Assembly: GCF_023159225.1 (NCBI RefSeq)
Contig: NC_063184.1
Span: forward strand, 14,745,528 to 14,809,527
DNA: 64,000 bases
Reading direction: 5' to 3'
Source of the DNA: Perognathus longimembris pacificus
Taxonomy: Eukaryota; Chordata; Mammalia; Rodentia; Heteromyidae
A model generated the notes under the pieces. That model saw only the letters and a list, made by a program, of their open reading frames with translations. It was not told where the DNA came from and ran no database searches. Positions within the stretch are counted from its first letter, which is position 1. Every line of letters begins with the position of its first letter. Position numbers and translations under genes: made by a program. Below are positions 11,828 through 23,256 of the stretch, piece by piece.

Positions 11828-12165
11828 ATCAGCTCAGGCTGTTATAACAAAATACCTTTAATTTGATGGCACAGATGAATTACATTTCTCACAGATGTGG
11901 AAGCTTAAGATGAAGATTCCAGTGAGTATATTTCATTCTGAGTCCTCTTTTCTTTGTTGAGGGTCCTCTGCCTTCCGGGTGCTCGCATCTAGAGAGAATG
12001 AAGAAATTGATCCAGTGTCTCTCATCTTAAGGACACTAATCCCATTATAAGTCACGAGCATGGGGACCTCATCATAAATTAATTACCTCCCAAGCCTCTC
12101 ATATTCCAAATATTTTCACAGTAGGGCTTAGGGTTTAATTACTACTTAAGATATTTTGAAGCACA
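11828..12165 (-). mobile_element. MLT1-like MaLR LTR
   Basis: Blocks in order are 'cagctcaggctgttataaca', 'tacatttctcacagatgtgg', 'aaggacactaatcccattat' and 'taattacctcccaagcctct'. This is the reverse complement of an MLT1-class ERVL-MaLR LTR. Old and diverged. Confidence 0.78.
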
Positions 12166-14667
12166 GGAGTTTTTACTTTTAATGAAGTTCAAGATAAATT
12201 GTCTATTTTGGGTGTTCTCTAATTTGTGTTCTACGAAATATTTACTAATACAATTTTACATAGATTTTTTTCTCATTTGTTTTATTTAGAAATTTATAGT
12301 TTAAAATAGTGTATAATTATAGTTTAAAATCACATAGCTCCCTATGGTGCACCTGAAATTAGCTTTTACATAAAGTACAATCACAGGGCCAAATTCTACT
12401 TTTAAAAATAATGATCCACTTTTAATTTTCAAAGATATTTAAGGAAAAAATACAAAAGTGGTACCATCCTCTCTCATGACATGTTGAATTACAATCATTT
12501 TGATCATAGGCTTGAATAAATTTAGTAAGCAATAGACTTGGAAAAACCTTGACTATTTTCTTATATCTATCATTACCTTCATATTTATATCTATGTCACA
12601 TAAATTTTGGACAGCTCTTCATACTTCATCAGTTAGATACAAAAGCCCCAACAAATGAAACAAGAAAAGACAACTACAAGAAGAGTGTTAAGACGGAATA
12701 CCTTAATCCTTTCCAGAACCGCGGAGACTCTGAACAGTGTTGTGAAGGAATAGGCGTTTTCATAAGCAATCATAGGGTACTAATGAAAATTTCTCTGTTG
12801 GAATCATTTGAACTTAAAAGCTCTCCATGGTGGTATAAAAAAACCCAACTCTTAGTAGGATATATGACAAGTTGTTGGACTCTAATACACGATCAGATTA
12901 CTTTAATATACATTGTAAAAATAAACTGCTAGATAAAAGAGTAGATGTCAGAGGAAATGTCTTAAAATAGTTACCACGGCTTTGGGAAAAATGTTTTTAT
13001 TGTGGGTGAAGTTCTTATATAGAGACAGGAGATGAAGGGTGAGAAAAAATAGTACTTCCCTAGCTAGAGGATGCTGTTGGAAAAGATGATTAACATTCCA
13101 ACTACGGTGAATACTGTGATGTTGAGAAAAAGCACAGGAAGTTGTTGAGGGCAGCTTCTCAGCTTTGTGACTATAAAAAAACTAGCAGGTGAACATCAAT
13201 GTGTCTGTAGGTAAGGTATCTATTTAGAAGGAGAATGAAAGGGCAAAAGAACACAGACTTAATGGCTTCCCCAGAGTTTGTTAATACCAGGAAAAGTGCA
13301 CTAGGAAAAACTACAAACATTCCCACAAGACACCAAATGGCTTGTCTCCCAGGAAGTAAGTCAGAAAATGTCATCCTAGGATTGTATAGGTCCTGGAACC
13401 ATCCACATTTTCCTGATCTCAACTCTTCCATTGAAACAAGCCTGGAAGAATCCCAGAGAACAATAAAGTAAAATGATCAAGGTGTTTTTATGTGAACATC
13501 AGTCCAAGAAAATTGGATCTTTTAATACTACAAACAGGAAAGCTGAAAGAGGGTGTGATCAAAGCATAGAATTGGGAAGTCTGTGATGAGGTGCAAACAC
13601 GGGCTTGCTCACAAAATCATAAGCTATATGAAGGACAGTGCTTGACATGGCACAAGTAGAGCTTCTAGAAGTATGACTTTATGGATAGGTAGGATGTGTA
13701 GTGGGTGCATTTTCTTTACTGGCAATTAAGGCTGAATACATGAATATTTTCTGGGATTAACATTACTGATGACTGGTAGTGCCACAAAGCATACAGGGAA
13801 GAGAATTCTGAGAAACAACACCCAAATTTATGTTGACAGTACAAACGACTGCAAAGTGCTTCTATCTCCAAATACTACTAAAAGGCTTCTTGCAAGTGCC
13901 ATGAATATTGCTGCATTTCTCAGGTGGGGTGAATTTTGGAGGCGTAATTGGCCTCTGGCAAGAAACAAAAGAACCTCTGGGATAGTTACCTAAAAGTTTT
14001 CCTTGCTTAGCTATGTCAACCACCCATAGTAAATATTCATTTTTATATGGCATAGTTCTATATCATTAATTATTCAGGAATAGTATTTTAAGCAGACTCA
14101 TTCATAATCCCAACACCCAGTTTTCCATTCTGTTGAGTAGATTCTTCCTTACTCAAAAGAAGTTTCCATCTGCTCCAAAACAAGATGGAAAGTACCAGAG
14201 GGTGGCTATGCTCATTTTTATTTGGCAGCATTTTAAAGCGACTACCTCCTAGGCCTTAATCTTCTTTTCCATTTCACATTTCAGGCTTTGGCTCTCCCAA
14301 TACGCTGCTATCTGAAAATGGAGCACATTCTTCCCTGTCTTGGAGAACTAGAATTTTTTGCTCCAGAAATAAAAATCAAGTAAGTGTTTCCAAATGCTGA
14401 TATCCTCGTTACCACGCCTGCTAACACTTTCTGTTGGATTGCTGGTCTGATTGCAGGCCACACAAGGTGCTGGCACTTCAAGGGGAGCATGCTGGGCAGA
14501 ACACACATCACTGGACAGAGCACGTGTGCACCCACATCGCTCATGTGGACGCTGGTGGCACCTGGAGAGCCTTGTTATTCACCTTGGCAGCTGTACATCC
14601 ATTGGTCCTACCATTGCCAAGCACAATTGTGGCCTTGGGCCAGTTCCATGCACCTGTGAAATTTTGT
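12166..14667. other. Unassigned non-coding block
   Basis: The largest frame is 127 codons on the plus strand (12549-12932), with no domain and no splice or promoter context. The 14380-14660 part is richer in GC than its surroundings and open in several frames at once, but I recognise no protein or repeat there. Confidence 0.45.

Positions 14668-14741
<74 letters not shown>
14668..14741. repeat. (CT)n microsatellite
   Basis: An uninterrupted polypyrimidine run. Several apparent proteins rich in Ser-Leu or Arg-Glu are translations of it. Confidence 0.97.
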
Positions 14742-14745
<4 letters not shown>

Positions 14746-15815
14746 ATTCCCTACTTAACCTGGAACTATGTAAGATCTTTCAGAGTGGAAGAATATTTTC
14801 TCAACTGGTTCTCAATGTCAGTCAATGTCATTCATGCATCTAATATTCATATAATCAGAAGATAATTTTGTAGCATGGGAATTAGTTTAGGGAAAGCTGT
14901 AAGCTCAGCTAGTGTGATACAAATAATTTTATTTCTTACAGTTTAATTCTTATGTGAAGCTCCAGGGCTGAAAATAACACATTAGCAGCATAATATACAG
15001 TATGAAAACTCACTTTGTTTGGTAACCACAAGCAAATCAATAAGAATTATGCTCAGAAAGAAATGCAAGCCACCTCCACAATCCTGAACTCATCATTTGA
15101 AGGTTTTCTCACAAGGAAGGATGTGATATCAAACCAGTCCAAAGTTGGGGTGGTTTTTGAAATTTGGATTCAATATTAAAACGTGATGATTACATAGTCA
15201 TCAGGGCAGGAAATCAGTGAGGCTATTTTGTCAGCATAATGACATGGTAATGCAAAGAAATGAGAGTGAAATGATGGGGGTGGGCTGGGGAATTAATAAA
15301 TGATGGAATCATACACAGTGACTACTTCCTGTTCCTTGGTCCTTACTGAGTATATGCAGCACTAATGCTGCTGCTGCTGCTGCTGGTGGTGGTGGTGTAT
15401 GTGTATCCACACTCATGTTGCATTACTGAGAATAAAACCAAAGCAAGAATAGATTTGGCATTAGGTAATTCACTCATGTCAGTGGCTAACTTTCCTTTGT
15501 TGCAGTCTATTGGCTTTTCGTGTTGTCAAGGTTGCTATGCTTGTCAGTGAGAATCAGTAAGGGAAAACTGACATGAGTAGAAGAAAGAAGTGGCCCATAA
15601 AACTGGCAGTACTAGAAAGAAGTCATTCCTGGGTTGATGCTTGAAAGATTATTAAGATTAAATTTGGTTAAAATGGAGAGGAAGGACATTTTAGGCTAAG
15701 GAAACACACATAGAAACCTGAATGAGAATGTATATTTGTGCCAATAAGTACGGAAGATGGCAAAAACATTAAAAAAAATTATCCTGAAAGCAATGGAGAA
15801 CTCCATAAACTATAT
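14742..15815. other. Unassigned non-coding DNA
   Basis: Contains a short (GCT)n/(GGT)n patch at 15368-15395. No gene or older repeat recognised. Confidence 0.5.
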
Positions 15816-15829
15816 GACACAATTATCTT

Positions 15830-16036
15830 TTTTTTTTTTTTTTTGGCCAGTCCTGGGGTTTGGACTCAGGGCCTGAGCACTGTCCCTGGCTTCTTTTTGC
15901 TCAAGGCTAGCACTCTGCCACTTGAGCCACAGCACCACTTCTGGCCATTTTCTGTATATGTGGTGCTGGGGAATCGAACCCAGGGCCTCATGTATATGAG
16001 GCAGGCACTCTTGCCACTAGGCCATATCCCCAGCCC
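15830..16036 (-). mobile_element. IDL-Geo SINE, young
   Basis: A poly-T run (tail) precedes reversed Geo and reversed ID ('atcgaacccagggcctcat' to 'ccatatccccagcc'). A perfect 14-bp TSD (GACACAATTATCTT) lies at 15816-15829 and 16037-16050. The plus strand of this copy is open for over 60 codons, an antisense property shared with other copies. Confidence 0.96.
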
Positions 16037-16050
16037 GACACAATTATCTT

Positions 16051-16829
16051 GGATAGTCTGTTGGTAGAAGTGTTGACGATTGGTTAGAGCGTGCCAAGTT
16101 GAAATTAGATAGTTATTGTAATAATTTATGGAATTATAAATAAATAATATTGTCCCAATAAAATGAAAAAAAATTTCCCCATAGTGGGATAGTTCATTTT
16201 CTGTACTTTTTTTGTCACAGCAATATTATTTTTCCTGGTAATAGCAGTTTCAATATTACATATATATAACACATACATAAATAATATGCATGCATTAGAT
16301 ATAGTTCTAACTTTCAAGTTGGTCTTAAAATGAATTTTTAAATTTGTGAAATAATTATTGAATTAATATTTTAATGTTCTGGTTATTCTTAGCTATATGT
16401 TTATTATTTTCAGTTAAATTCCAGAAAGCTTCACTTTTAAGTTAACAAGGTACCTCTCAAAAAGTAAAAGTATTTGTAGTTCTCAGAGGGTATAATTAAC
16501 TAAGATTATTACACATTACAACATTGTACTAGAATTTATATGATATTGTTGTAACATTAAAATTATATATTTGATGACTTGCTTCTTTGAAGTGAACATT
16601 TGTGAGGACTTATTTTGTTTGTTGGGAGAAAGGGTGAATTCTAGCATTGATCATGCTATATTTTAAAGAAACCACATGCAAGAAGTTAAACTGTAGGTTC
16701 TTATTTATAGCTTATAGATGGAACAATCTAATCAGATGTGTATAAACTATCTCAATATTGATATTTTTATAAATGTAATAGACACTAATATGCACATTTT
16801 GACAGTTTACATAAAATCAAAAGCAAATG
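16051..16829. other. AT-rich unassigned DNA
   Basis: Very AT-rich, with no recognised repeat or gene. Confidence 0.5.
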
Positions 16830-16992
16830 CCCTGAGAAGCCTGGGCACTACATACCACTAGTCACTTCACATGCCTGGATCACAGAGAGAATCTCTTGGA
16901 TTTGCCTACCTGGGATGTCTTTGAATCATGATCTTCAGATATCAGTCTTCAGAATAGGTAGGAGTATAGGCATGAGACACAGGCACCCGGCT
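16830..16992 (-). mobile_element. B1-Geo SINE fragment
   Basis: The reversed B1-like half is clear ('gaatcatgatcttcagatat' and 'gtaggagtataggcatgaga'). The Geo half is barely recognisable. Old copy. Confidence 0.65.
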
Positions 16993-17075
16993 ACCATCTG
17001 CTTTTTATTACCAGAGACTGTTGCCTGGATGATACGCAGAAGACCTGTCACAGAGTATATTTAAACTATGCTAAG

Positions 17076-17274
17076 CGTGGGCTGGGAATATGGCTTAGTG
17101 GTAGAATGCTTGCCTAGCATGCATGAAGCCCTGGGTTTGATTCCTCAGCACTGCATAAACAGAAAAAGCCAGAAGTGGCACTGTGGCTCAAGAGGTAGAG
17201 TGCTAGCTTTGAGCTCAGGTCCTGAGTCCAAGCCCTAGGACTGGCAAAAAAATAAATAAATAAATATACATATA
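17076..17274 (+). mobile_element. IDL-Geo SINE
   Basis: The ID-like half ('gggctgggaatatggcttag') is followed by Geo ('agaagtggcactgtggctca') and an (AAAT)n tail. Relative to other copies, Geo lacks a short segment after 'gctttgagc'. A possible 8-bp TSD TATGCTAA lies at 17067-17074 and 17275-17282. Confidence 0.9.
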
Positions 17275-17282
17275 TATGCTAA

Positions 17283-18419
17283 ATGTGTCAGCACTATAAT
17301 AATTGTATTAATGAATTGAATTAATGAATTCTGCTTGAAAACAAAAAATACAGCATTAAGAGATATAGAACAAGAGATTTTAAAAAAAATCTAATCTTGG
17401 TTAAATGATTCAGCTGGAAGGAACTGTCTCCTAAAAGAGAGCCATTGAAAAGCTTTGTTAAGTTCTTTTTTGACATTTTCAAAGTAAGAATTATCTTTTA
17501 GAATTTTTTGTTATTTTGTTCTTGATAAAACTTTCTCACTGGAGTCTTATGTAGTAAAACACAGAAAGCTGAGCCAACAATATTATGTTACCAAAATAGT
17601 TCATGAATTTATTTGATATTATTTTAATTAAGAAACTCTACGCTGCCAGTTTCTTGTAATATTGCTTTCTATGTCATGATATCTCCAAATATTCTGCTTA
17701 ATTGCATTTGAATTTAATATATTAGCACTGTCATGCTCTTAACTTAGCAGATGGCACAGTTTTTAGGGTATTGTGATTCAGGCAGCTTGAAGCCAGTACT
17801 TTATTTTAGAGTCCTTTATTCTTTTTCTTCCAGGAATTGTCATGTCTTGAGAACTTCCTTAGATGAAATATCTAGAGAAGACTCAATCTCAATAGACATA
17901 TGTGTGGGTCACAGAATTGTGTTAAATCCTACTTTAGGCAAAGAAACTTATTTGCATATTTACATTTCTTTCCTTGTGATCCTGGTTTGTTTTCCTCCCT
18001 CCCTTCAGCTCATTTTAGATTGATATAGCACTTCCACAGCAGATTGGCATACAAGAAAACTTAGGCTGGCAGAGGCATTTCTGCTGTGTTAGCACGAGTA
18101 GAAGTAAAGCTGGATTTAGAACTGGGGTTGAAAGGTCTATCTGTTGAAATTGCTAAAATTCTATCTACATTTCCTTTGGTTTTGAATGTCCATTCTGAAT
18201 GCTACCAATATTCAAATCTGAAAAATGAAAGAAACCCACTCAAATAGTTTTATTGCTGTCAATTGAACGTTCTTATATGCTTTCTGCAGACCACTTATAA
18301 AAATGAATGTGTAGGAAAATGGTTAAACTTCATCTTGTGCAGGGTTGTATCTATTAATAGTCTACCTATTGTGAAGTAGATTATTGTTTGTTTTGAATAT
18401 GTAGTGCCTACAGACACCC
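17283..18419. other. AT-rich unassigned DNA
   Basis: One 90-codon plus frame (17751-18023) has no recognisable family. No repeat assigned. Confidence 0.5.
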
Positions 18420-18790
18420 CGTTTTCACTTCCTGCTGTCCTCCTTTCTGGGAGAAATATTCCTCTCCCCATGATACCAGGGCTGGCTGTGCAACATATGT
18501 AATCATTGGAATGTGAGCAGAATGGACACATGCCATATTGGGCAGTGAGTTTCTGAGCCCTTACATGGTGCTGGCATTGTTCTGTTCCTCTTCCTGGAGA
18601 AGAATGTTTCCTGAATGGGGTCATTTTTCCTGCATGGAGGTGGGAATAGAAGAAAAAACACAGGCCAAGGCCACAGACAGTTCTAAATAAGCATGCCCCA
18701 TGAATGAGAAATAAACCTTTGTTGTGTAGTCTCTGAGTATTGTGAGTACATATGGTTTCCTCTGTTATGACAACATTTTGGTAATGCTTC
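18420..18790 (+). mobile_element. Ancient interspersed repeat, LTR-like tail
   Basis: Contains 'cattggaatgtgagcagaatg' near the start and 'gagaaataaacctttgttgt' near the end. This resembles old mammalian LTR-type repeats that end with an AATAAA signal. Subfamily not identified. The window's longest open frame (179 codons, 18295-18834 minus) lies antisense to it and is not supported as a gene. Confidence 0.38.
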
Positions 18791-18849
18791 TTAATAGTGT
18801 ATTGCATTTCATTGGAGCCATTTATGATATACATATGGCTTTTGATGCA

Positions 18850-19290
18850 TTTCTGTTAGACTTACTGAGGCAACAAAATACCTAATATAACAGCTTAAAG
18901 GAGGAAGAATTTATATTTGACTCACAGCTTCAGAGGGTTCAGTCGGTAGTTGGCTGGGTGGTTGGCTGGTTCCATTGCCTGAGGTGAGGCTGAACAGCAT
19001 GGTGGGGCAATGTGATGATGTAGAGCAGCTCACCTATGGCAGACAGGAAGCAGAAAAGGAAACAGGAAGAAGTAATAGCTACATCTTACAAGAGGACAGA
19101 CCTAGTGACTTACTACCCAAAATGAGGCTACTCTTTCCTCAGTTCCTACACCTCCCTACGGTCTATTCAAACTCTGAATCCATCAATGAGTGGAAGAGAA
19201 TATCTCATGATCCAACCTTGTCCAGAGCCCCTAGTGAGACTGCTGTTATTATCAGGGACATGAATCTTCCATGGCAACTTTGTAACTGAG
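18850..19290 (-). mobile_element. ORR1-like MaLR LTR
   Basis: Blocks in order are 'caacaaaatacctaatataa', 'cagcttaaaggaggaagaat', 'gactcacagcttcagagggt', 'gaggctgaacagcatggtgg' and 'ggcagacaggaagcagaaaa'. This is the reverse complement of a rodent ORR1/MT-class ERVL-MaLR LTR. The 5' part of the LTR (right end here) is more degraded. Confidence 0.75.
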
Positions 19291-19428
19291 CTATAACATT
19301 TCCTACATATATGTATTTCCTACATATATGTTTCTGAATATATTGGAATGTGTTAGACCAGATAAGTGTACAAATAGCTAAAGTCATTTAAAAAATTTTG
19401 TGAATTCATTGATACTATAAAGAACAAA

Positions 19429-19780
19429 GGCTTGGTGATGTGGCTCATGCCTGTGATCCTAGCTACTCAGGAGGCTGAATTCTGAGGATCTCTGAAGCCA
19501 GCCTGGACAAGAAAGTCCATGAGACTCTTATCTCCAGTTAACCACCAAAAAGCCTATAGGTCAAATAGCAGGGGCTGGGATGTAGCTCAGTGGCAAAGCG
19601 CTTGCCTAGCAAGTGCAATGTCCTGGGTTTGATCCCCATACCAAAAAAGAAAACACAAAAAAAATACAGTTTAAAAAAACACCCAATCAAATAGCAGGGC
19701 ACTAGCCTGGAATGGAAAAGCTAAGAGACAGTGCTCAGATCCTGAGTTTCCCAGTATGAACATAAATAAATAAATAAAAG
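19429..19780 (+). mobile_element. B1-Geo SINE split by an ID element
   Basis: The B1-like half ('gatcctagctactcaggagg' to 'cttatctccagttaaccacc') and the Geo half ('gggcactagcctggaatgg' to 'cagtgctcagatcctgagtt') are separated by the ID insertion at 19571-19686. It ends in an (AAAT)n tail. Confidence 0.88.
19571..19686 (+). mobile_element. Monomeric ID SINE nested in B1-Geo
   Basis: The body is very close to the rodent ID consensus: 'ggggctgggatgtagctcag', 'agcgcttgcctagcaagtgc', 'gtttgatcccc'. The pol III A-box-like and B-box-like elements are intact, followed by an A-rich tail. The TSD (TCAAATAGCAGGG) appears at 19561-19573 and 19687-19699. An extra tail segment containing 'tacagttt' is present. 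Confidence 0.92.
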
Positions 19781-20443
19781 ACATGAGCTGCTATTTTAAT
19801 AACAATGAATTTTTGTTATAACACTGAGGATGTAACCCTTTAACACATAGTTCATCATTTTACATTCATAGTGATTGCGTATAATAAGTGCCATTTCCAT
19901 TTCATAGAAGTTGCTGAGATGGAGAGAGGTTTAACACTTTTCCTAAATTCTGCATTAGCAAATGCAGATAAGGAACAAGTACAACAGGTTTTCCATTCAG
20001 CTACTCTTCTTCCTGCACCTCACCTCTTGGTATGCACTATTGTGTACAGTCTAGTTTGGGGCAGGAAGTCATTGGGTATATTCTCTGGTAAGGTATATCT
20101 ATTTCTGCTTCCTGTCTCCCTCTATACTACCTGTCTGCCATAAGGTGAGCTACTCCACACAATATTCTTCCATCATGCTGTTCAGCCTCGCCAGTTACAA
20201 GTGGAATTCATAGACACAATAGTTAATGATACTTCATAGTCACATAAAAAGAAATGCCTGTGATTAAATTCTTCCTGATAGGGAACTAAGGTCATAGAAG
20301 TTTAGAATGATAATAACAGAGCGAATTATAGTCTTGAAAGCAGACCATATCAAGAGGCAATGGATTTCAAAAATTAGAAAATGAACTAGTATTCTTGAGT
20401 AGTAAGTACTTCAATACAGCTTCAGGCAAGTCAGAATAAGAGT
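19781..20443. other. Unassigned non-coding DNA
   Basis: A 90-codon plus frame (19871-20143) has no recognisable domain. Confidence 0.5.
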
Positions 20444-20460
20444 CCTACTCTACGTTTTTA

Positions 20461-20707
20461 TTGTTTTTCTTACTTTTTTTTTTTCGGTTATGGGACTTGA
20501 ACTCTGGGCCTGGGCGCTGTCCCTGAGCTCTTCAGCTCAAGGCTAGTGCTCTACCACCTGAGCCACAGATCCACTTCCAGTTTTCTGGTGATTATTTGGA
20601 GATAAGAGTCTCATGGACTTTCCTGACTTGGTTGGCTTTCAATTAATATCCTCAGATCTCAACCTCCTGAGTAGTTAGGATTACAGGCATGAGCCACCAA
20701 GACCCAG
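20461..20707 (-). mobile_element. B1-Geo SINE, well preserved
   Basis: Poly-T tail, then reversed Geo and reversed B1-like half. A 10-bp perfect TSD (CCTACTCTAC), extendable to 17 bp with two mismatches, lies at 20444-20453 and 20708-20717. In the Geo half, on the minus strand, an A-box match (TGGCTCAGGTGG, 20565-20554) and a B-box match (GTTCAAGTC, 20502-20494) are visible. Confidence 0.94.
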
Positions 20708-20717
20708 CCTACTCTAC

Positions 20718-21858
20718 ATGTTTATAGGTAGTTTATTTTGCACTTAAATTTTTGTTTCTCTCTTTCTCTCTCTGCCACTTTCTTTCCTATGTCTTTCTGT
20801 GTATATTGAGTATGATTGTTGGTATGGAAATGGAAAATAGGGTAACACAGGCAGAATGTGGAGTCTTTGTTCTCTACAGTGAACTTAGGTGTCCTACAAA
20901 TTGATATGTATAAAAAAATGTGTATGCCTTTTAAACCATGCACCTTGTTTCTTGATATATAAAGAGCTACCGATATGTGTTTTTTGTTTTTAATATTGAC
21001 TCCATTACTTTAGTTATCTTAATTGTGTTGTTGTATGCATGTGGTTTTAATATTCAAATGTTGTGTGTAATTGTGAATGTTTTATAACCTCAAATGAAAT
21101 TATGATTTTACCAAAACTGTTTAATATGTGATCAAATGTTCTTAATCAGGTTTCCCATTAAACTTTACATCAATTTCTTTTATTATAGAACCTTTTCAGA
21201 CTGAAAATGTATGAGGAAAGAGGTATCACATTGTCAGAATGAGGTAAATAATCAACAAACTTTATTTGCTAGAACATCTTATCCCAACTGTATTTGATCT
21301 TTTGTTGTGCAGTTAAGTTGACTGGAGAACAATTATTATGCTGGAAAATAAGAGACTGCAAACAATTAGCATTTATTATTGTACTATGTACAAACATCCT
21401 GTAATTAAGCATTTCTTTTGAATGAATAAATGATTACTTTAAAAAATACTGAGAATATTAAACTACCAACTTAAAAGGATGCCCAAGTTGAAACTTTTGA
21501 TATTTTGCTCCATAAGAGGAAATCATTTGCATAGGTGGATGCACTGTATTTTACATTCAGATTTCATTATGGTCAGTAAAACCTAATCAGATAGGAGTGT
21601 TCTGGAGACCCGTTTCCCTTGTGAACAAATAACATCAGCACACTGTAGCCTTAGGCTTCATTTTTGTTCAAGGAACATCTATCAGGACATGCTTTTATCT
21701 TCAACCAAAGGGAGTCATGGCATGAGCTGTGATGACAGAGCATTGCCAGAGGAAAGGCAATACACCTGAGGGACAGATGCTTGGGGGTGATGTGCATTTG
21801 AGAAATACAGGGTTTTGTAGACACTGAGGCATCCACAATATCCTGACTCACCCAGTAA

Positions 21859-21860
<2 letters not shown>
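20718..21860. other. AT-rich unassigned DNA
   Basis: No gene or identified repeat. A frame antisense to the downstream GA repeat is low-complexity. Confidence 0.5.
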
Positions 21861-21925
<65 letters not shown>

Positions 21926-22024
21926 CAGAGACAGAGAGACAGAGACAGAGAGAGACAGAGAGAGAGACAGGGAGATACATAGGGAGAGGGAGAGGGAGCG
22001 GGAGAGGGAGAGAGAGAGAGAGAG
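21861..22024. repeat. (GA)n polypurine tract
   Basis: About 160 bp of almost pure purine: (GA)n, then GAGACAGA units, then GGGAGA units. A mirror-symmetric polypurine tract of this length can form triplex H-DNA. Confidence 0.97.
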
Positions 22025-22379
22025 GTTTACAGAGAAATTAAAACAACTTAGATATAGAATTCCCACATGACCCTCAGGTAGTTCCTTTGTTATTAAGATT
22101 TTATAATAGACAATGTATGCTAATGAGCCAATATTGATACTTTTTTTATGGACTACACTTCACAATTTATCTGGAGTTCTTTGGTTTTTACCTAATGTCC
22201 TTTGCTATTTGGGGGATTCCACCCTGGATAGCGTATTATACTAACTTGTCAAGTCTCTGAGGATCCCTTTATGGAGTTCCTCAGAGTCAGCTGCTAATGT
22301 AGTAGGTATACACAAGTCAAATAGCACTGAATGCTTGAACCATTTTGAGTTTGTCACTGTGAAGTTTCCCTCTTCTATT
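22025..22379. other. Unassigned DNA
   Basis: No recognised content. May contain further diverged L1 continuing into the next feature. Confidence 0.4.
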
Positions 22380-23124
22380 TTTCTTATACTTTTATTATGA
22401 AATCTTCTTTATCTGGAATTACCTACCACAGTCTTTTATTTTGATTAATGTATCTAACATTTTTGCCTATCCATATTTTTATATTTAAAGATTTTTTTAG
22501 GCACTATATATGTACATTGCGGTCTGTTTTTCATCCACTTTACTGTCTCTGTCTTTTAATTGGTCTGTTTAGAACATTCACATTGAAAGTGATTACTGAT
22601 ATAGTTGGATTAATATCTAACATATTTGTAACTGTTTTCTATTTGCTGTACTTGCTTTTCATTTTTTTAACTTCTCTTCTGCCCTCTCTTGTTTTAATTA
22701 AGCATTTATATGATTTCATTTTCTCTTCTCTCTTAACACATCAATTAGATATCCTTTTAAAATTCTTTCAGTGGTTGCTCTAGGGTTTTCAGTATAAATT
22801 TTCCATAATCTAAATCTATTTTTAAAAAATACTGTACAGTACTGTTTCATGGGTAGTGTTAGAACCTTATAATCATATTCTGAATGTATCCTTTTTAGTC
22901 TTAAATAGTAACTGCCGTTTGCTTATTCCTATATTGTAAACACACAAAACACTTTGACTTGTTTATTTAGCAAGTTTATTGGTGCTATTATGGTATACAT
23001 CCTTCTCTAGCCCCTGACTTAACATATCTGTATCATTATATTTAAACATTTTCGAGACCACATAGAATAAAACCTCTTTTCATCCACTTTTACTGTTTCT
23101 TTTAATTGGTGAATAGTTCACATT
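22380..23124. mobile_element. Ancient L1 (L1M-type) fragment
   Basis: Blocks 'cttttaattggtctgtttag', 'gatatagttggattaatatc', 'gttttctatttgctgtactt' and 'agtggttgctctagggtttt' match, in order, a segment of old mammalian L1M elements. The same element resumes at 23490. I cannot fix its strand with confidence. A diverged extra copy of the 22527-22580 segment is present at 23076-23124. Confidence 0.65.
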
Positions 23125-23215
23125 TTCCTCCTCGTCCTCGTCCTCGTCCTAGTCCTCCTCCTCGTCCTCCTCCTCCTCTTCCTCCTCCTCCTGCTCCTCC
23201 TGCTCCTCCTCCTCC

Positions 23216-23256
<41 letters not shown>
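23125..23256. repeat. (CCT)n then (ATT)n repeat
   Basis: An imperfect CCT/CGT-type polypyrimidine array is followed by a pure (ATT)13-like array that abuts the tail of the minus-strand SINE at 23257. The Pro-rich and Ile-rich frame here is an artefact. Confidence 0.95.

Noticed and set aside
14434..14865. Frames of 130-143 codons with Ser-Leu repeats
   Set aside because: Most of their length is translated (CT)n microsatellite.
18295..18834. Longest open frame in the window (179 codons, minus strand)
   Set aside because: It lies antisense to an ancient interspersed repeat, shows no recognisable domain, and an open frame of this length is expected by chance in 64 kb. No splice or promoter context.
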